Position numbers and translations under genes: made by a program. 52,552 nt of DNA from Lachnospiraceae bacterium (GTDB taxonomy: Bacteria > Bacillota > Clostridia > Lachnospirales > Lachnospiraceae), in assembly GCA_019421365.1 (NCBI GenBank), contig JAHZFJ010000030.1, positions 1 through 52,552 of the forward strand, given 5' to 3'. The first letter of the stretch is position 1. Each line of letters starts with the position of its first letter. The notes below the pieces were generated by a model. The model saw nothing but the letters and a program-made list of their open reading frames with translations. It made no database searches and was not told the DNA's origin. Below are positions 35,620 through 44,695 of the stretch, piece by piece.

Positions 35620-36298
35620 TTAAGGCCCCCTCTTCTAGTCGATACCCGATTCCATATACCGTCTTAATCCATACGTTGCTCTCAATACCCTTTAATCGTT
35701 TTCTTAGAAAATGAATATAATTATCGATGTTACCATCTTCCACAGTTCCATCTACGCCCCATACACGATCAAGAATTTGCTCCCTCGTTACTACTTGACC
35801 CGAATTACGCATGAAAAATTCTAGTAATGAGCTTTCTTTCTTTGATAATATATAGTTCTCTTCCCCTTTATTAACAATCTTTCGGTCTATGTTATATGTA
35901 AGATCTCCAAATTTCAAACAATTTTCTGCCTCTATTTGCCTCGGTCTCCTTGCTAATGCGCGAATTCTAGCAAACAATTCTTCCATAGCAAAGGGTTTCA
36001 CAAGATAGTCATCCGCCCCTGCATCTAGTCCATCTACTCTGTCATAGATTCCATTCATTGCTGTTATTAATATAACAGGAACCATAATATTCTTCTTACG
36101 AATCTCTGATAAAAAAGTTATACCATCCTTACCAGGCAACATTCGGTCTAATAATACCATATCATGTGACGTTGCACTTAGATAATACCTCGCATTAATG
36201 GCATTATGACAGACATCAACCTCATAACCTGCTGCCTTTAACTGCTCCTCTAATGCATCACATAGATTCAAGTCATCCTCCACCAAAAGTAACTTCAT
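35600..36298 (-). CDS. OmpR/PhoB-family response regulator
   Basis: 232 residues from ATG 36296-36298 behind GGAGG. The receiver domain has the acidic pair VEDD (7-9), phospho-acceptor Asp51 in LLDRMLPGKDG and Lys in VKPF. The C-terminal winged helix ends IKTVYGIGYRLE. It is encoded first, with the kinase gene overlapping its end. It is the natural candidate to bind the direct repeats before the solute-binding and permease genes. Confidence 0.95.
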   Translation of the reverse strand: MKLLLVEDDLNLCDALEEQLKAAGYEVDVCHNAINARYYLSATSHDMVLLDRMLPGKDGITFLSEIRKKNIMVPVILITAMNGIYDRVDGLDAGADDYLVKPFAMEELFARIRALARRPRQIEAENCLKFGDLTYNIDRKIVNKGEENYILSKKESSLLEFFMRNSGQVVTREQILDRVWGVDGTVEDGNIDNYIHFLRKRLKGIESNVWIKTVYGIGYRLEEGALSETNKR

Positions 36299-36560
36299 CT
36301 TCCTCCATCCTCTCGTAACAAGTAACACTTCTGTTTTTTGGTAATTGTAATGTATTACCCTATTCTTGTCAATGCAGTAAGCATAGTTCCATTCCTTCCT
36401 TCATTGGCATAAAGCCGTATAATCGAGTTTTTTCCTCAAACCAACCCTCTTGACCAAAGTATACGCCGAATGGTATTATTTGTATAATGAATTAATCTAA
36501 TATTAGTAATTCGAAATATAAATCACTATAGTTTAAAACCTAAGCAAAAGGAGGAATCCT

Positions 36561-37412
36561 ATGGATACACAAAATCTACGTACTTTCTTAATACTAGCAG
36601 ATATAAAAAACTTCACACAAGCGGCGGATCAACTTTTTGTTGCTCAATCCACTGTTACTAACCGTATCGCAGAATTAGAACGCCAATTAGGGAAAAAATT
36701 ATTCCATAGAGACAACAAAACCGTTGTACTAACAGCAGAGGGTAGTCTTTTTCTTACCTATGCAAAACGTATGATTGACTTAGAGGAAACTTCCATTAAA
36801 GAGATGAATTCCATAAAACAATACGAATATAGTCTCAGAATTGGAACAACGAATACCATCTATGAATGTCACCTTGTAGATACCATTAAACATTTACTTA
36901 CTTCAAGACAAGATTGTGCATTAACTGTGACAGTAGGTCACTCTATTTCGTTACTACAGATGCTACAAGATGGACTTCTTGATGTTGTATACTCCTATCT
37001 TCCACTTGTTAAGAATGGCTACAAGAGCGATGTGTTTGCAACTGACTCTCTTGTCTTAGTCACTTCACCAAATACCAATCGATATCACCATGGTATACTC
37101 AAGGATGAGCTTACTGAGATTCCATACCTATTCTGCAACTTTGCACTTCAGGAAGTCGGTTTATTCATTCGGGAACTATTTCCTACTTTCTATCAATTTC
37201 ATTTTGAAATTGATAATAGTACTAAATTAGTTCAGTTCTTACTTGATGGAATCGGTTATAGCTTCTTACCAGAAAGCCTTGTAAAACCATATATCTTAAC
37301 AGGTGAACTTGAAACTGTACCTTTACTTGATTTTAAAACACCTAAAATTAATTCTTATCGAATCTATAATGAGGTGAATGCAAAACACTTATGTGCATAC
37401 AGCTTATTATAA
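36561..37412 (+). CDS. LysR-family transcription regulator
   Basis: 283 residues. The N-terminal winged helix (about 1-60) has the LysR pattern NLRTFLILADIKNFTQAADQ and AQSTVTNRIAELERQLGKKL. A periplasmic-binding-like effector domain follows. It starts at ATG 36561 behind AAAGGAGG and reads away from the two-component genes. The ligand and targets are unknown; LysR proteins usually act on an adjacent divergent or downstream gene. Confidence 0.92.
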   Translation: MDTQNLRTFLILADIKNFTQAADQLFVAQSTVTNRIAELERQLGKKLFHRDNKTVVLTAEGSLFLTYAKRMIDLEETSIKEMNSIKQYEYSLRIGTTNTIYECHLVDTIKHLLTSRQDCALTVTVGHSISLLQMLQDGLLDVVYSYLPLVKNGYKSDVFATDSLVLVTSPNTNRYHHGILKDELTEIPYLFCNFALQEVGLFIRELFPTFYQFHFEIDNSTKLVQFLLDGIGYSFLPESLVKPYILTGELETVPLLDFKTPKINSYRIYNEVNAKHLCAYSLL

Positions 37413-37569
37413 CTTGTATAACTGTAAAACTTGTAAAATTAAATCTTACGTTTTATAATAGTTTTGAAAACTAGATGATATAATATTAAAAACGAACAGT
37501 TTTGCATTGAAAACTAATCATACACAAGTACATTAATCAATGAATTTTAGAAAGGAGCATGATGCAATT

Positions 37570-38838
37570 ATGAAACGGAATCAATATTGGTATCCTGTAG
37601 ATAATGCAGGTAAGATATTTCCCGCCGTATCAAAGGACAGTAGAAGCAGTGTATTCCGCCTCTCCTTTTATCTGAAAGAGGAAATAAAAAAAGATGTGCT
37701 AGAAGAAGCTGTTAATCAGGTTCTACCAAGATTTGAGACATTTGCAGTAGAATTAAAAAGCGGTTTGTTTTGGTATTATCTATCTGCGAATAATAAACCA
37801 TTCCATGTTGAACAAGAGCCAGCTGTCCTATGTAAATTCTTTTCCTGGCAAAAGAACAATGGTTACCTATTCAAAGTTTACTACTTTGGAAATAAGGTTA
37901 CTTTAGAGACATTCCACTCGCTAACCGATGGAACAGGAGCTATGGAATTTCTCAAATCCATTGTATATATGTATTATGAATTACAAGGCCATGCTTTAGA
38001 ACACGACGGTAGAATTCGAAGCCACTCTCCACATGATGTAACAGGCGAAGTGGATATGTTCGTTGGTTCTTATGATAAATCAAACAAGAAGAGTCTTACC
38101 GAAGAACCTGCTTACCACTTTTCAGGCGAGACCTTTGCTAATAACTTTTCCTTAGCTATACGTGCCCAGGTACCGACCGATGCTCTCCTAGCTACCGCCA
38201 AAGCACATAACGTTACCATTGGACAATTCGTAACGGCTGCTTTTGCCTACAGTATCTATACCTGTAGCCTTGGTTGTCGTACCAGCCGTAAACCAATTAA
38301 AATGTTTGTCCCTGTTAACTTAAGAAAGTTCTTTCCGTCCAATACTTTACGTAATTTTTCTCTCTACATAAAAGCAACCTTTGATGGTAGAGAACCTTGG
38401 ACATTCGAGCAAATGCTTGCTTCCACGAAAGAACAATATGCAAAGCAGCTGACCAAAGAAGACCTCCACAGGCGAATCAATTCAAACGTAAGTATTGAAA
38501 AGAATCCTTTAGTTCGATTCCTACCACTTCCAATTAAGAATCTTGCATTTCAGATTGGCTACTTCTACTGTGCCGAGAATATTAACACATATTCCATCTC
38601 CAACTTAGGCAACATTACGTTACCAGCTTCTTTAGAGCCATATGTTGAAGATGTGGAATTTGCATTAGGTGGTACTTGTATGGCAATTGCCTCGATCAAA
38701 GGGCATACTAACCTTATGCTAAACTCCGATTTCAAGGATATTACGACGATCCAATATTTCCTTAAAATACTAACCGATGCAGGAATCCCTGTTACCATCG
38801 ATACTAACTATAGGGAGGGATTAGATGAGATATTGTAA
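37570..38838 (+). CDS. Condensation/alcohol-acetyltransferase-like protein
   Basis: 422 residues starting at ATG 37570; the preceding AAAGGAG (about 12 bases away) and a short MMQL reading frame whose TGA overlaps the ATG suggest coupled initiation. The HxxxD catalytic motif of CoA-dependent acyltransferases and condensation domains is present as His116-Ser-Leu-Thr-Asp120, followed by GTGAMEF. The second half has the SNLGNITLP segment typical of the fold. It probably moves an acyl group to an alcohol or amine, but donor and acceptor are unknown. It overlaps the DUF6320-like gene by 14 bases. Confidence 0.75.
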   Translation: MKRNQYWYPVDNAGKIFPAVSKDSRSSVFRLSFYLKEEIKKDVLEEAVNQVLPRFETFAVELKSGLFWYYLSANNKPFHVEQEPAVLCKFFSWQKNNGYLFKVYYFGNKVTLETFHSLTDGTGAMEFLKSIVYMYYELQGHALEHDGRIRSHSPHDVTGEVDMFVGSYDKSNKKSLTEEPAYHFSGETFANNFSLAIRAQVPTDALLATAKAHNVTIGQFVTAAFAYSIYTCSLGCRTSRKPIKMFVPVNLRKFFPSNTLRNFSLYIKATFDGREPWTFEQMLASTKEQYAKQLTKEDLHRRINSNVSIEKNPLVRFLPLPIKNLAFQIGYFYCAENINTYSISNLGNITLPASLEPYVEDVEFALGGTCMAIASIKGHTNLMLNSDFKDITTIQYFLKILTDAGIPVTIDTNYREGLDEIL

Positions 38839-39511
38839 GACTTGCGGATTACATTACCGTACTCCTATTAACAATTGCCTGTTTTGTAATAATAGATTAG
38901 ATGAAGATAAACATTCACATGCTGATATGGAATTCTTCTATCCACCGATGAAACGACAACATAAACCAGTGAAAACAGTTCAAAAGATTCTCTATTTTAT
39001 CATGCTAGTTAGTTCCCTATGTTGCCTCGGGATTAATTTCATATATATGAATGCCGCTGGTAAGGGCTTTGATTTTTGGTCTCTCTATGTTGTGTTTTCA
39101 TGTATATTAGGCGCAATTGTTGTTCATGCCTTCACCACACCTTCTAAATTCTTTCACAAGGTGTATCAGATTGGGTTAAGTACCATAGTGTTTATTATAG
39201 CAATTGCTTTATTAGGTAATAGTTATCATTGGGCGCTTGATTATGTGTTACCCTTCGGGCTTCTTGCCTTGAATATTTTATCGACTTGTTGTATATTCGG
39301 CAACAAAGAGCGTCTGTTTGGATACTCGATTTATGTACTTGGAACAAGTATCCTAGCATTTATACCATTACTACTGTATTTCTCATCGATTATCTCAGTA
39401 GGATGGCCTGCTCTTAGCTGTTGCTTATATGGTTTACTTACGTTGTTTGGGCTATTCTTCTTCTCAACGAAGGACGCTAAAGAAGAATTAAAAAGGAGAC
39501 TGCATTGGTAG
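38825..39511 (+). CDS. DUF6320-like zinc-ribbon membrane protein
   Basis: 228 residues. The N-terminus has a zinc ribbon, CKTCGLHYRTPINNCLFC (CxxC and CxxC), followed by about six membrane segments. This layout fits DUF6320, and the neighbouring condensation-like gene often accompanies it. The start is behind GGGAGGG, and the gene overlaps the previous one, indicating a shared transcript. No reaction is known; a role in handling the acyltransferase product at the membrane is conjecture. Confidence 0.7.
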   Translation: MRYCKTCGLHYRTPINNCLFCNNRLDEDKHSHADMEFFYPPMKRQHKPVKTVQKILYFIMLVSSLCCLGINFIYMNAAGKGFDFWSLYVVFSCILGAIVVHAFTTPSKFFHKVYQIGLSTIVFIIAIALLGNSYHWALDYVLPFGLLALNILSTCCIFGNKERLFGYSIYVLGTSILAFIPLLLYFSSIISVGWPALSCCLYGLLTLFGLFFFSTKDAKEELKRRLHW

Positions 39512-39523
39512 TATTACTGTTAC

Positions 39524-40891
39524 TTAGTGTGCATTTTTTACGATTAATGTTACGACCGCCCCACAACCTTCTACTTTGTTTGCAATTATCAGTTGACCAT
39601 AATGCTTTTTGGCAACTGATTCAGCAATGAAAAGGCCCATGCCATAATGCTTGCCAGAACGCTCCTCCTTTTCAGTATAAAACTGCTGAGTAGCATTTTT
39701 GAGGCTTGCGAAAGAAAAGCCTTTGCCACTATCGGTTATAGTAAATGTAAGCATATCTTCCTTCCCGCTAATGCTAATCGCAACATTACCGTGAGGAGGC
39801 GAATACTCTATGGCATTGGCTAGGATATTGGAAAGTGCACTGACTAAGAGTACTTTGTCCCCATAAAACGTTTCCAGCAAATCCCTTATATCTGTGGTCA
39901 GTGTGATATTCTTTGGGAGACAAAGAGCTGTTGCTTCTAACTTGATTTCCGAGATAAACTCGTCTACTGAAAACGATTTAGGGTTAAAATTCACAGAACT
40001 TTCTGCCTTTGCAGCTGACATCAGTAGTGCAAGATACTGTTCAATTTTATCGGAGCTTGCATCGATATACTCAAGCAATTCCTTATCCGCCTCTGATAAT
40101 TCAGCTTCCAGTAGAAGCTCTGTATTGCCCTTGACTATTGTCAAGGGCGTTTTAATATCATGGGCAAGAGCAGAAATTTGTGTTTTTCGATTTTGCTCAG
40201 CGTTCCATTGTTGCTTAAGAGAATTCCCAAGTGCAATTTTCATTTCATCTATAGAATTCAAAACTGTATTAAACTCTTGGATGTGCGTTGGAGAAACTTC
40301 AAAATCTAGCTCTTGCTGTCTAATGGCATCCGTTGCGGTAATCAACGGGGATAGCTCAGCGTTCAACTTTTTACCGAATCGTGAGGCTATGACACATGCT
40401 ATCAAAAGAAAACCAACTAAAAAAAACAGTATTGCTAGTAGTTCAGGCATTGGAAACACCTTGTGTAAAGTAGGAGATGCAAAGTGTGCTTGCAGATCGT
40501 ATTGTATAATACAGTAGCCATCCTCACGATGAATCAGCAGATATCGACTGATAGGTGCCTTTGTATTGTTATGGAGGACTTCTTTTGCTTTTACAATCTC
40601 TTTATTCGTCATATTGCCGCTTACTAAGTTATCATTGTTGTCAAATAAAGCAAAGGTACACGGATATGGAATGACTCTTTCATCAAAGGGTTGACTGTTT
40701 TTAATCTGTTCTTTAGCTTGCTCGATAGCTTGCTCTGCATAATTTGCGGGTAGAATTGCACCACTTGTCATCCCATAATAAAAGCTAAGTACAATTGCGG
40801 CGATAAGCAAAATTGTGAGGATAATAAAAACTGCTAGATGGCGCAAAAACAGCGTATATAAACTTCTAGATTTCTTGCTCTTCATCTCCAT
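39524..40891 (-). CDS. Lantibiotic-immunity-type sensor histidine kinase (LanK-like)
   Basis: 455 residues from ATG 40889-40891, five bases behind GGGG and overlapping the regulator gene by ten bases. Two membrane segments (about 15-40 and 155-175), HAMP-like linker, then H-box ALAHDIKTPLTIV, N-box LSNILANAIEYSP and G-boxes DSGKGFSF and GMGLFIAESV. This resembles NisK/SpaK-type kinases. It is last in the order transporter ATPase, two permeases, regulator, kinase. Confidence 0.88.
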   Translation of the reverse strand: MEMKSKKSRSLYTLFLRHLAVFIILTILLIAAIVLSFYYGMTSGAILPANYAEQAIEQAKEQIKNSQPFDERVIPYPCTFALFDNNDNLVSGNMTNKEIVKAKEVLHNNTKAPISRYLLIHREDGYCIIQYDLQAHFASPTLHKVFPMPELLAILFFLVGFLLIACVIASRFGKKLNAELSPLITATDAIRQQELDFEVSPTHIQEFNTVLNSIDEMKIALGNSLKQQWNAEQNRKTQISALAHDIKTPLTIVKGNTELLLEAELSEADKELLEYIDASSDKIEQYLALLMSAAKAESSVNFNPKSFSVDEFISEIKLEATALCLPKNITLTTDIRDLLETFYGDKVLLVSALSNILANAIEYSPPHGNVAISISGKEDMLTFTITDSGKGFSFASLKNATQQFYTEKEERSGKHYGMGLFIAESVAKKHYGQLIIANKVEGCGAVVTLIVKNAH

Positions 40892-41556
40892 TTGTACCCC
40901 ACTCCCCAAACTGTTTCAATTGGATTTTCCGCATATTTTGAAAATTTATTACGAATATTTTTAATATGAACGCGAATGGCCGCAATATCACTTTCTGTAT
41001 CAAACCCGAACACTGTCTCTAAAATATGTTCCAGCGAAAAGACTTGCCCCTTATTACGCACCAACATTTCGCATATGGCATACTCACTCTTTGTCAGAAG
41101 TATTTTCTCTGATGTTCCTGTTGCCACCTCTACTGTAATTTCCTTTGCAGATAAGTCAAATCGGTATATTCCCTGTGTTAGCGATTGATGATGTTCTCTA
41201 TGTTCTCTGCGTAGATGTGCTGCCACCCTTGCTCGTAATTCTAAGAGGCTGAATGGCTTTTTAATATAATCGTCAGCACCAATGGAAAAGCCGTCTATCA
41301 TATCCTGTTCCATGGTTTTGGCGGTCAAGAAGAGTATTGGACAGTCCACATCCCCTCGAATACTTCGACATAGAGAAAATCCATCCACCTCTGGCATCAT
41401 TACATCCAATAAAATAAGGTCATAAACCTTAAAATCCTGCGCTGTCAAATTAATAGCACTGTTTTTCGTGGTAACGGTATATCCGTCTTTTGTAAGTGCC
41501 CGTTCAATTAACTTGCAGATGTCATTTTCATCATCGATTACTAATATATGAGCCAT
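40882..41556 (-). CDS. Lantibiotic-immunity-type response regulator (LanR-like)
   Basis: 224 residues. Receiver domain with acidic pair IDDE and phospho-acceptor Asp51 (LLDVMMPEVDG), Lys in KKPF, and an OmpR-type winged helix ending ETVWGVGYKW. It closely follows the SpaR/NisR type. It would turn on the immunity transporter when the kinase senses a cell-wall-active peptide; this is inferred from the gene arrangement. Confidence 0.9.
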   Translation of the reverse strand: MAHILVIDDENDICKLIERALTKDGYTVTTKNSAINLTAQDFKVYDLILLDVMMPEVDGFSLCRSIRGDVDCPILFLTAKTMEQDMIDGFSIGADDYIKKPFSLLELRARVAAHLRREHREHHQSLTQGIYRFDLSAKEITVEVATGTSEKILLTKSEYAICEMLVRNKGQVFSLEHILETVFGFDTESDIAAIRVHIKNIRNKFSKYAENPIETVWGVGYKWR

Positions 41557-41595
41557 TCAATCCCCTCCATTTCTATCTGATTTTTCTGATTTTAT

Positions 41596-42354
41596 CTAAT
41601 TATCTTTATTTATTCTTCCAGCCCATCTTGTGCTCCAAAATACAAGTATAAAAAGCATTATAACACTTGTCAGCACTATAAACATCATGCCTTCAGTTAC
41701 CCCCGGCAAACTTACGAAAGAAACATTTGTAACCTTACTCTCCACAAACATACTACAAAAACGTATGGCAATGCTCCAAGGCAAGAATGTCCATACTCTA
41801 TCGCCAAGCCCTGTCATAAGAAGTGCCGATAGCAAACTGCCTACAATACCCAAGCCAAGACCTGTTCCCTTTCCAAATGCAAAGCTTACAATATATTGAA
41901 GAATATATAGAGTTAGGTTCCCGAAAAACAATAATATTGCCAACTTGATATATAGTGAAAGAGGAAAAACTACATTCCCCATCAACCAGAACACGATTCC
42001 AAAGCCAAAAACAGCTATTATAGAAGACAAAAATCCAAATAAAAAAATAACTATAAGTTTTGCAAAGTGGGGAATATATCTTTTGCTCGGAGTAGACAAC
42101 ATCATCTGACATGACGCAGCTTGTGACTCCTGCTCTGATACCATGACGGTTACAATTCCTATTAACATTGGAAATGCCATTGCCAGTACTTGCAGATATG
42201 CAGTCACCTTTTGCGATTCCCCCCAAGGAGAAATGGTGTAATAAGCAAGGAATACTGCCATACCAAAGAGTGGCACCAAAAGATGTATGAGTAGCACTTG
42301 GGAATGTACCATCTTGTAGATGTCAGATTTTATAGCTCTTATAAATTGCTTCAT
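41596..42354 (-). CDS. Lantibiotic-immunity ABC transporter permease (LanG/MutG-like)
   Basis: 252 residues from ATG 42352-42354, seven bases after GAGG at the end of the previous gene. Six membrane segments of the ABC-2 type and a conserved VMVSEQESQAASCQMMLSTP segment that resembles MutG-family subunits. It forms an exporter with the companion permease and ATPase. Confidence 0.85.
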   Translation of the reverse strand: MKQFIRAIKSDIYKMVHSQVLLIHLLVPLFGMAVFLAYYTISPWGESQKVTAYLQVLAMAFPMLIGIVTVMVSEQESQAASCQMMLSTPSKRYIPHFAKLIVIFLFGFLSSIIAVFGFGIVFWLMGNVVFPLSLYIKLAILLFFGNLTLYILQYIVSFAFGKGTGLGLGIVGSLLSALLMTGLGDRVWTFLPWSIAIRFCSMFVESKVTNVSFVSLPGVTEGMMFIVLTSVIMLFILVFWSTRWAGRINKDN

Positions 42355-42356
42355 GC

Positions 42357-43079
42357 TCACACCTCACGTTTCTGAAACCAGCATGAGGTAGCAATGGTTA
42401 GTAGGATAAAAAGCATGATAGCAATCAATACACCTGGTAGGATAACAGCAGGGTCTTCCATGCTACTACCAACCTCTACTCTAAGCCCATTAGGCAATAC
42501 ACCTATGGTAGGACACATGAGCCTTGCGGGAATAGAGAATGGAATCCACCAAAAACTTTCTACGGCACAGATGACCGCAACGCCAAAATTGCAGAGTAAG
42601 CTAATTAAAACAGTTGAAAATGTACCAATTTTTTCTGACACAAACATCCATAGTGGAATTTGCCAAGCAAAGGTGACGAATAGTAAAATGCTTGCCAAAA
42701 AGCTTGCTCCTACGCCAATTGTTTGCCCTAACAGCAGACCTCCTAGGGTAATTCCGACAAAAAAGACAAGACAGGTTGTTAATAAGAATAAGGTACATAG
42801 TATAATCTGCGCAAGCCACAATTTCTTCTTATCTACAGCCACACCTAATAAACCGTGCCTGTTCTTTTTTTGTTCTCTTGCCACTGTAAACGCTGAAAAT
42901 ATGGTAAAGCAACCAGGCAAAAGCATTGTATACCACCAATTATAAGCACCAGCCTGCAGGTAATCTCCTTCCATTAGCAAAAAAGCAAGCAAAACTGTAA
43001 GCATCGGAGCCAGCCACAGAACCACCTTGTTAAAGCTATGCTTTTCTTTGAGCCATTCAGATTGTAGAAAGTTAAGCAT
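42357..43079 (-). CDS. Lantibiotic-immunity ABC transporter permease (LanE/MutE-like)
   Basis: 240 residues starting at ATG 43077-43079 behind AGGTGATTTTA and overlapping the ATPase stop by eight bases; the longer frame to 43169 has no ribosome site. It has six membrane segments of the ABC-2 type, with FSAFTVAREQKKNRHGLLG after the second. It pairs with the permease at 41596. Confidence 0.85.
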   Translation of the reverse strand: MLNFLQSEWLKEKHSFNKVVLWLAPMLTVLLAFLLMEGDYLQAGAYNWWYTMLLPGCFTIFSAFTVAREQKKNRHGLLGVAVDKKKLWLAQIILCTLFLLTTCLVFFVGITLGGLLLGQTIGVGASFLASILLFVTFAWQIPLWMFVSEKIGTFSTVLISLLCNFGVAVICAVESFWWIPFSIPARLMCPTIGVLPNGLRVEVGSSMEDPAVILPGVLIAIMLFILLTIATSCWFQKREV

Positions 43080-43776
43080 TAAAATCACCTGCCTTTCGTA
43101 CAACCTCCATAAATAGTGCTTCAAGGTCATCTGTAGAGTCAATTTTGTCCTGATGCCATAGTTCACCATTTGCTATAATTCCAATATGATCAGCGATTTG
43201 CTCAACTTCGGATAAAATGTGACTAGAAAGAATCACCGTAATTCCCTGCTGTGGAAATGCTCTGATTAGCTCACGCAAATCTCCGATTCCGATTGGGTCA
43301 AGCCCATTAGTAGGTTCATCTAAGATAAGCAGCTTTGGGTGGTTAAGTAGTGCCATAGCTATGCCCAGTCGTTGTTTCATTCCCATGGAAAAATGCCCTG
43401 CACGCTTTTTCCCCGTGTTTGTTAAAGCTACACATTCTAACACCTCATCGATACGGCTATCAGGCAAACCATAAAGCAGAGTACGTACCTTCAAATTCTC
43501 CCTAGCTGTCAAGTTTTCATAAAGTGGCGGTGATTCAATAAGCGCACCTATGGACAGCAAATCATTGCGACTCCATGACTTACCATCAAATATAATTTCC
43601 CCTGAAGTAGGAGTAATCATGCCTGTTAGCATTTTCAGCAGGGTGGACTTTCCCGCCCCATTTGGACCAAGTAGTCCATAAACCGAATTCTCCGGTACAG
43701 AAATTGATATGTTGTGATTTGCTTTTTGCTTTTTGTAATTCTTACATAGATTTTGTGTTTCTAATATGTTTTTCAT
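43072..43776 (-). CDS. Lantibiotic-immunity ABC transporter ATPase (LanF/MutF-like)
   Basis: 234 residues from ATG 43774-43776 behind GAGGAAAGGG. Walker A GPNGAGKST, signature FSMGMKQR and Walker B LLILDEPTNGLDP are complete. The order LanF, LanE, LanG, LanR, LanK, all tightly packed, matches lantibiotic self-protection or resistance operons. No lantibiotic biosynthesis gene lies in the window, so this is probably a stand-alone resistance module. Confidence 0.9.
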   Translation of the reverse strand: MKNILETQNLCKNYKKQKANHNISISVPENSVYGLLGPNGAGKSTLLKMLTGMITPTSGEIIFDGKSWSRNDLLSIGALIESPPLYENLTARENLKVRTLLYGLPDSRIDEVLECVALTNTGKKRAGHFSMGMKQRLGIAMALLNHPKLLILDEPTNGLDPIGIGDLRELIRAFPQQGITVILSSHILSEVEQIADHIGIIANGELWHQDKIDSTDDLEALFMEVVRKAGDFNA

Positions 43777-43846
43777 AATAATTCCCTTTCCTCTTGTGAT
43801 AACAAAAGTATAAGGGCTAATTATAAAGATTTTATAAGTTTTTTGA

Positions 43847-44530
43847 TTAATAGCCTTCAATAAACTTCTTTACTTTTTTCTCTGTTGCATTTGGATTCAA
43901 TCTATAGATTTGTTCCTGTATCTTTTTATATGCTTGCTCTGGAACAATTTCTTCCGCTTCCTCTATTACCTCTTCTCCCCAAAAATCCTCTACTAAACAA
44001 AATACTGTTGATGACCAACCATATTCTTCTCCTGCATTAGACACTTTCCTAGCACGTCCTGACATTGTAATAAAGAATCGCATCTGCAACTCTGTTATTG
44101 CACGATCAAGCTTTGATTTATCTTCTTTGGTAAAACCACCATATTGCTTTATTAGATGCATAGGTAATTCTTTGTATTGTTCTAACAGCAGATAGATTTG
44201 TTTTGCAAATCGACTAATAGTACCAGCTTCATATTCAGCTTCTAATGTCATACGTCCTCGCCTTATTGCATAGAAGTAAGGAAACCACTCCTTTGTAACA
44301 TAGCCACTCTTTTTGAAAAAGAACTTTCCATATGCGATATCATTTTTCTCATTCAAGACACGCATTCTCCATTCCCATGGATCCGTCTCTTCTTTTTCCG
44401 TGTGCCAGCATATCTCGTCTCCAAAATAATCACATAACGAGAATACTCCTTCATTATTCTCACCGCCAACGCTCATACCCGCTTGGTAGAGTTCCGTAAG
44501 AAAGTCATTAAAATTATGAATTTGATTCAT
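43847..44530 (-). CDS. AlkZ-related hypothetical protein
   Basis: 227 residues, cytoplasmic. It carries the pattern ICWHTEKEETDPWEWRMRVL and EWFPYFYAIRR, which recalls proteins annotated as AlkZ-related; this identification is from memory and uncertain. The catalytic QxQ motif of true AlkZ glycosylases was not seen, so DNA-repair activity is not implied. It starts at ATG 44530 behind GGAGGAAAATAATTA. It ends 70 bases before the immunity ATPase start, so it may precede that operon. Confidence 0.55.
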   Translation of the reverse strand: MNQIHNFNDFLTELYQAGMSVGGENNEGVFSLCDYFGDEICWHTEKEETDPWEWRMRVLNEKNDIAYGKFFFKKSGYVTKEWFPYFYAIRRGRMTLEAEYEAGTISRFAKQIYLLLEQYKELPMHLIKQYGGFTKEDKSKLDRAITELQMRFFITMSGRARKVSNAGEEYGWSSTVFCLVEDFWGEEVIEEAEEIVPEQAYKKIQEQIYRLNPNATEKKVKKFIEGY

Positions 44531-44695
44531 TAATTATTTTCCTCCCTGATTTTTATTAATACTGTTAATATGTAATAACCATGGAATTATACTCTGTAAA
44601 CTAGTTAACAAAAATGCCCACCTTTAAAAGAACGTATAGGTAGGAAAAATCTTGAATATATAAATATTAAGTGAAAACTACAAGGAGCCATAAGC

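Noticed and set aside
42601..42819. Cys-rich minus-strand frame inside the LanE gene
   Set aside because: It overlaps the permease gene in another frame, starts without a ribosome site, and its residues are those of a shifted membrane-segment sequence.
43777..43860. Longer N-terminus of the immunity ATPase
   Set aside because: The upstream codons overlap the preceding gene and lack a ribosome site; the ATG at 43776 follows GAGGAAAGGG and matches the usual family start.
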